In this document: positions 14,741-15,724 of the stretch, piece by piece
How positions within the stretch are numbered: position 1 is the stretch's first letter
Layout: every line of letters starts with the position of its first letter
Source of the DNA: Opitutaceae bacterium
GTDB lineage: Bacteria; Verrucomicrobiota; Verrucomicrobiia; Opitutales; Opitutaceae
Assembly (NCBI GenBank): GCA_029979145.1
Contig: JAPOIC010000019.1
Location: 1 to 15,724, forward strand
Length of the DNA: 15,724 bases
Reading direction: 5' to 3'
Position numbers and translations under genes: made by a program
The notes under the pieces: generated by a model
The model's database searches: none
What the model saw: the letters and a program-made list of their open reading frames with translations, nothing else
What the model was told of the DNA's origin: nothing

Positions 14741-15724
14741 TTAGAAGCTGAGGGTATTGGACAGCACCCAGTTGCGCGCTGGCGACAGGGCGTTGCGGCC
14801 TTCGAAGTAGACTTCGTCGGTCACGTTGTAGATACCCAGCTGCGTGCTGACCTTGTAGCCGGCGATTTCCCAGGGGAAACCGAGGGTCAGGTCGAACACG
14901 AGGTAGTCACCACCCTGGAGACCGCCGTTGAGCGGGTTCCAGTCAACCGAACGGCTGACCACGGTCTCGGAGGAGTAGCGCATACCAGCGCCGACGGAGA
15001 GGCCGCGAACGGGGCCATCGGTGAAGGTATACTTGCCGAAGGCGTTCAGGCGATATTCCGGAACGTTCTCTAGACGGGCACCGTAGTAGATGTCCGCAGC
15101 GACCTTGGCAGCAGCGCTGTAGTTGTTATACCCAGTGGTGCCAGGGGCGAAGCGGGTCTTGTCGTAGACCGTCTTGGCGGTCCACATCCAAGCACCGTTG
15201 ATCTTGGCCTGGAGGTTACGGTTCGGCGTCCAGGTGACGTCGAAGTCAGCACCCTCGATCTTGTTCTCGAGGTCGGTCGTGCGCCAGCGGAGCAGACGCG
15301 TGCTGCGATAGGGCGAACCGACGGGGAACAGGGTCGTGCTGTAGTTGAGCGGCTCTTCCAGGTTTGACTGGGCGGCGCCGTCGTCCAAGCGCTGGTTGGC
15401 GCGGGTGGCCGAGAAGACCGAGAGCGTACCGACATACTTATTATCCTCGGAGGCCAGCTTGACGCCGAACTCGAGGTTAGTGCCGGTCTCGTTCTTGATC
15501 TTGTCGAAGGCGCCCACGGATTGGAGCACCGACGTCAGCTGCGAAGGCTGCGTGATGGTCACACCACGGTAGCTGAAGGAACCACCACCATAGGCGATGG
15601 CGTCTGCTGCCCAGAGCAGTTCGTCGCCAGCCCAGAGACCGCCACGGATACCACTGTTGAACTTGAAGGTGTTCGAGTGGGAGGCGTAGACGGAGAGCTC
15701 CTTGGTGATGGCGAACGAAGCGCC
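14741..15724 (-). CDS. TonB-dependent receptor, C-terminal beta-barrel fragment
   Basis: The frame is open from the window end (15724) to the TAA at 14741-14743, giving 327 residues; the GTG at 15562 is internal, not a start. The sequence alternates amphipathic strands and loops as in a 22-strand outer-membrane barrel: ELSVYASHSNTFKFNSG near the visible start, LEFGVKLASEDNKYVGTLSVF, GADFDVTWTPNRNLQAKING, LNAFGKYTFTDGPVRGLSVG, DLTLGFPW, and a last strand ending in NTLSF with the terminal phenylalanine needed for barrel assembly. Such receptors import siderophores, vitamins or glycans using TonB energy. The plug and any N-terminal STN domain lie outside the window, so the ligand and any link to the nearby sigma/FecR pair are unknown. 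The gene is noticeably less GC-rich in wobble positions than its neighbours, which may reflect high expression. Confidence 0.9.
   Translation of the reverse strand, partial: GASFAITKELSVYASHSNTFKFNSGIRGGLWAGDELLWAADAIAYGGGSFSYRGVTITQPSQLTSVLQSVGAFDKIKNETGTNLEFGVKLASEDNKYVGTLSVFSATRANQRLDDGAAQSNLEEPLNYSTTLFPVGSPYRSTRLLRWRTTDLENKIEGADFDVTWTPNRNLQAKINGAWMWTAKTVYDKTRFAPGTTGYNNYSAAAKVAADIYYGARLENVPEYRLNAFGKYTFTDGPVRGLSVGAGMRYSSETVVSRSVDWNPLNGGLQGGDYLVFDLTLGFPWEIAGYKVSTQLGIYNVTDEVYFEGRNALSPARNWVLSNTLSF

Noticed and set aside
14407..14751. 114-codon open frame on the plus strand
   Set aside because: It runs through the receptor terminator and into the receptor stop codon, with no motif and no ribosome binding site.

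Overview
This 15.7 kb window is GC-rich and densely coded, with short intergenic gaps. The gene content points to a Gram-negative member of Verrucomicrobiota, most likely Opitutaceae. The grounds are an ECF sigma/FecR pair followed by an STN-domain protein, a TonB-dependent receptor barrel, and a cytosolic GH116 - NahK-like kinase - nucleotidyltransferase - PIG-L gene set. The lineage is an inference from style and composition; no rRNA or tRNA is present. I see no CRISPR array, insertion sequence, integrase or phage gene.

Layout. 1-841 (+): the C-terminal end of a formylglycine-generating-enzyme-like protein, then an exported PrxQ/Bcp-type peroxiredoxin. 842-3221 (-): a small protein-kinase-fold protein abutting the peroxiredoxin tail to tail, preceded in its own direction by a CNNM/HlyC-type membrane protein (DUF21-CBS-CorC). 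3348-5054 (+): a two-TM potassium channel with two RCK modules, divergent from the CNNM gene. 5055-5194: a short convergent gap with an inverted repeat and what looks like a dispersed intergenic repeat. 5195-10642 (-): a tight four-gene operon, in transcription order sugar-1-phosphate nucleotidyltransferase, GH116 glycosidase, N-acetylhexosamine 1-kinase-like kinase and PIG-L deacetylase. The last three are coupled by ATGA and TGATG overlaps. 10756-14289 (+): ECF sigma factor, FecR-type anti-sigma factor, and an unusual exported STN-domain protein whose middle resembles a gluzincin peptidase with its zinc motif lost. 14290-14674: no convincing gene. 14675-15724 (-): terminator and the 3' third of a TonB-dependent receptor that runs off the window.

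How the genes may work together. The four-gene operon reads as a cytosolic salvage route: GH116 releases a sugar (possibly an N-acetylhexosamine), the kinase makes the sugar 1-phosphate, the nucleotidyltransferase makes the NDP-sugar, and the PIG-L protein removes an acetyl group from some intermediate. The sigma/FecR/STN operon looks like a cell-surface signalling cassette in which the usual TonB-dependent receptor is replaced by a soluble STN fusion protein. That protein keeps a TonB-box-like linker and a degenerate peptidase domain. This is the most unusual content of the window.
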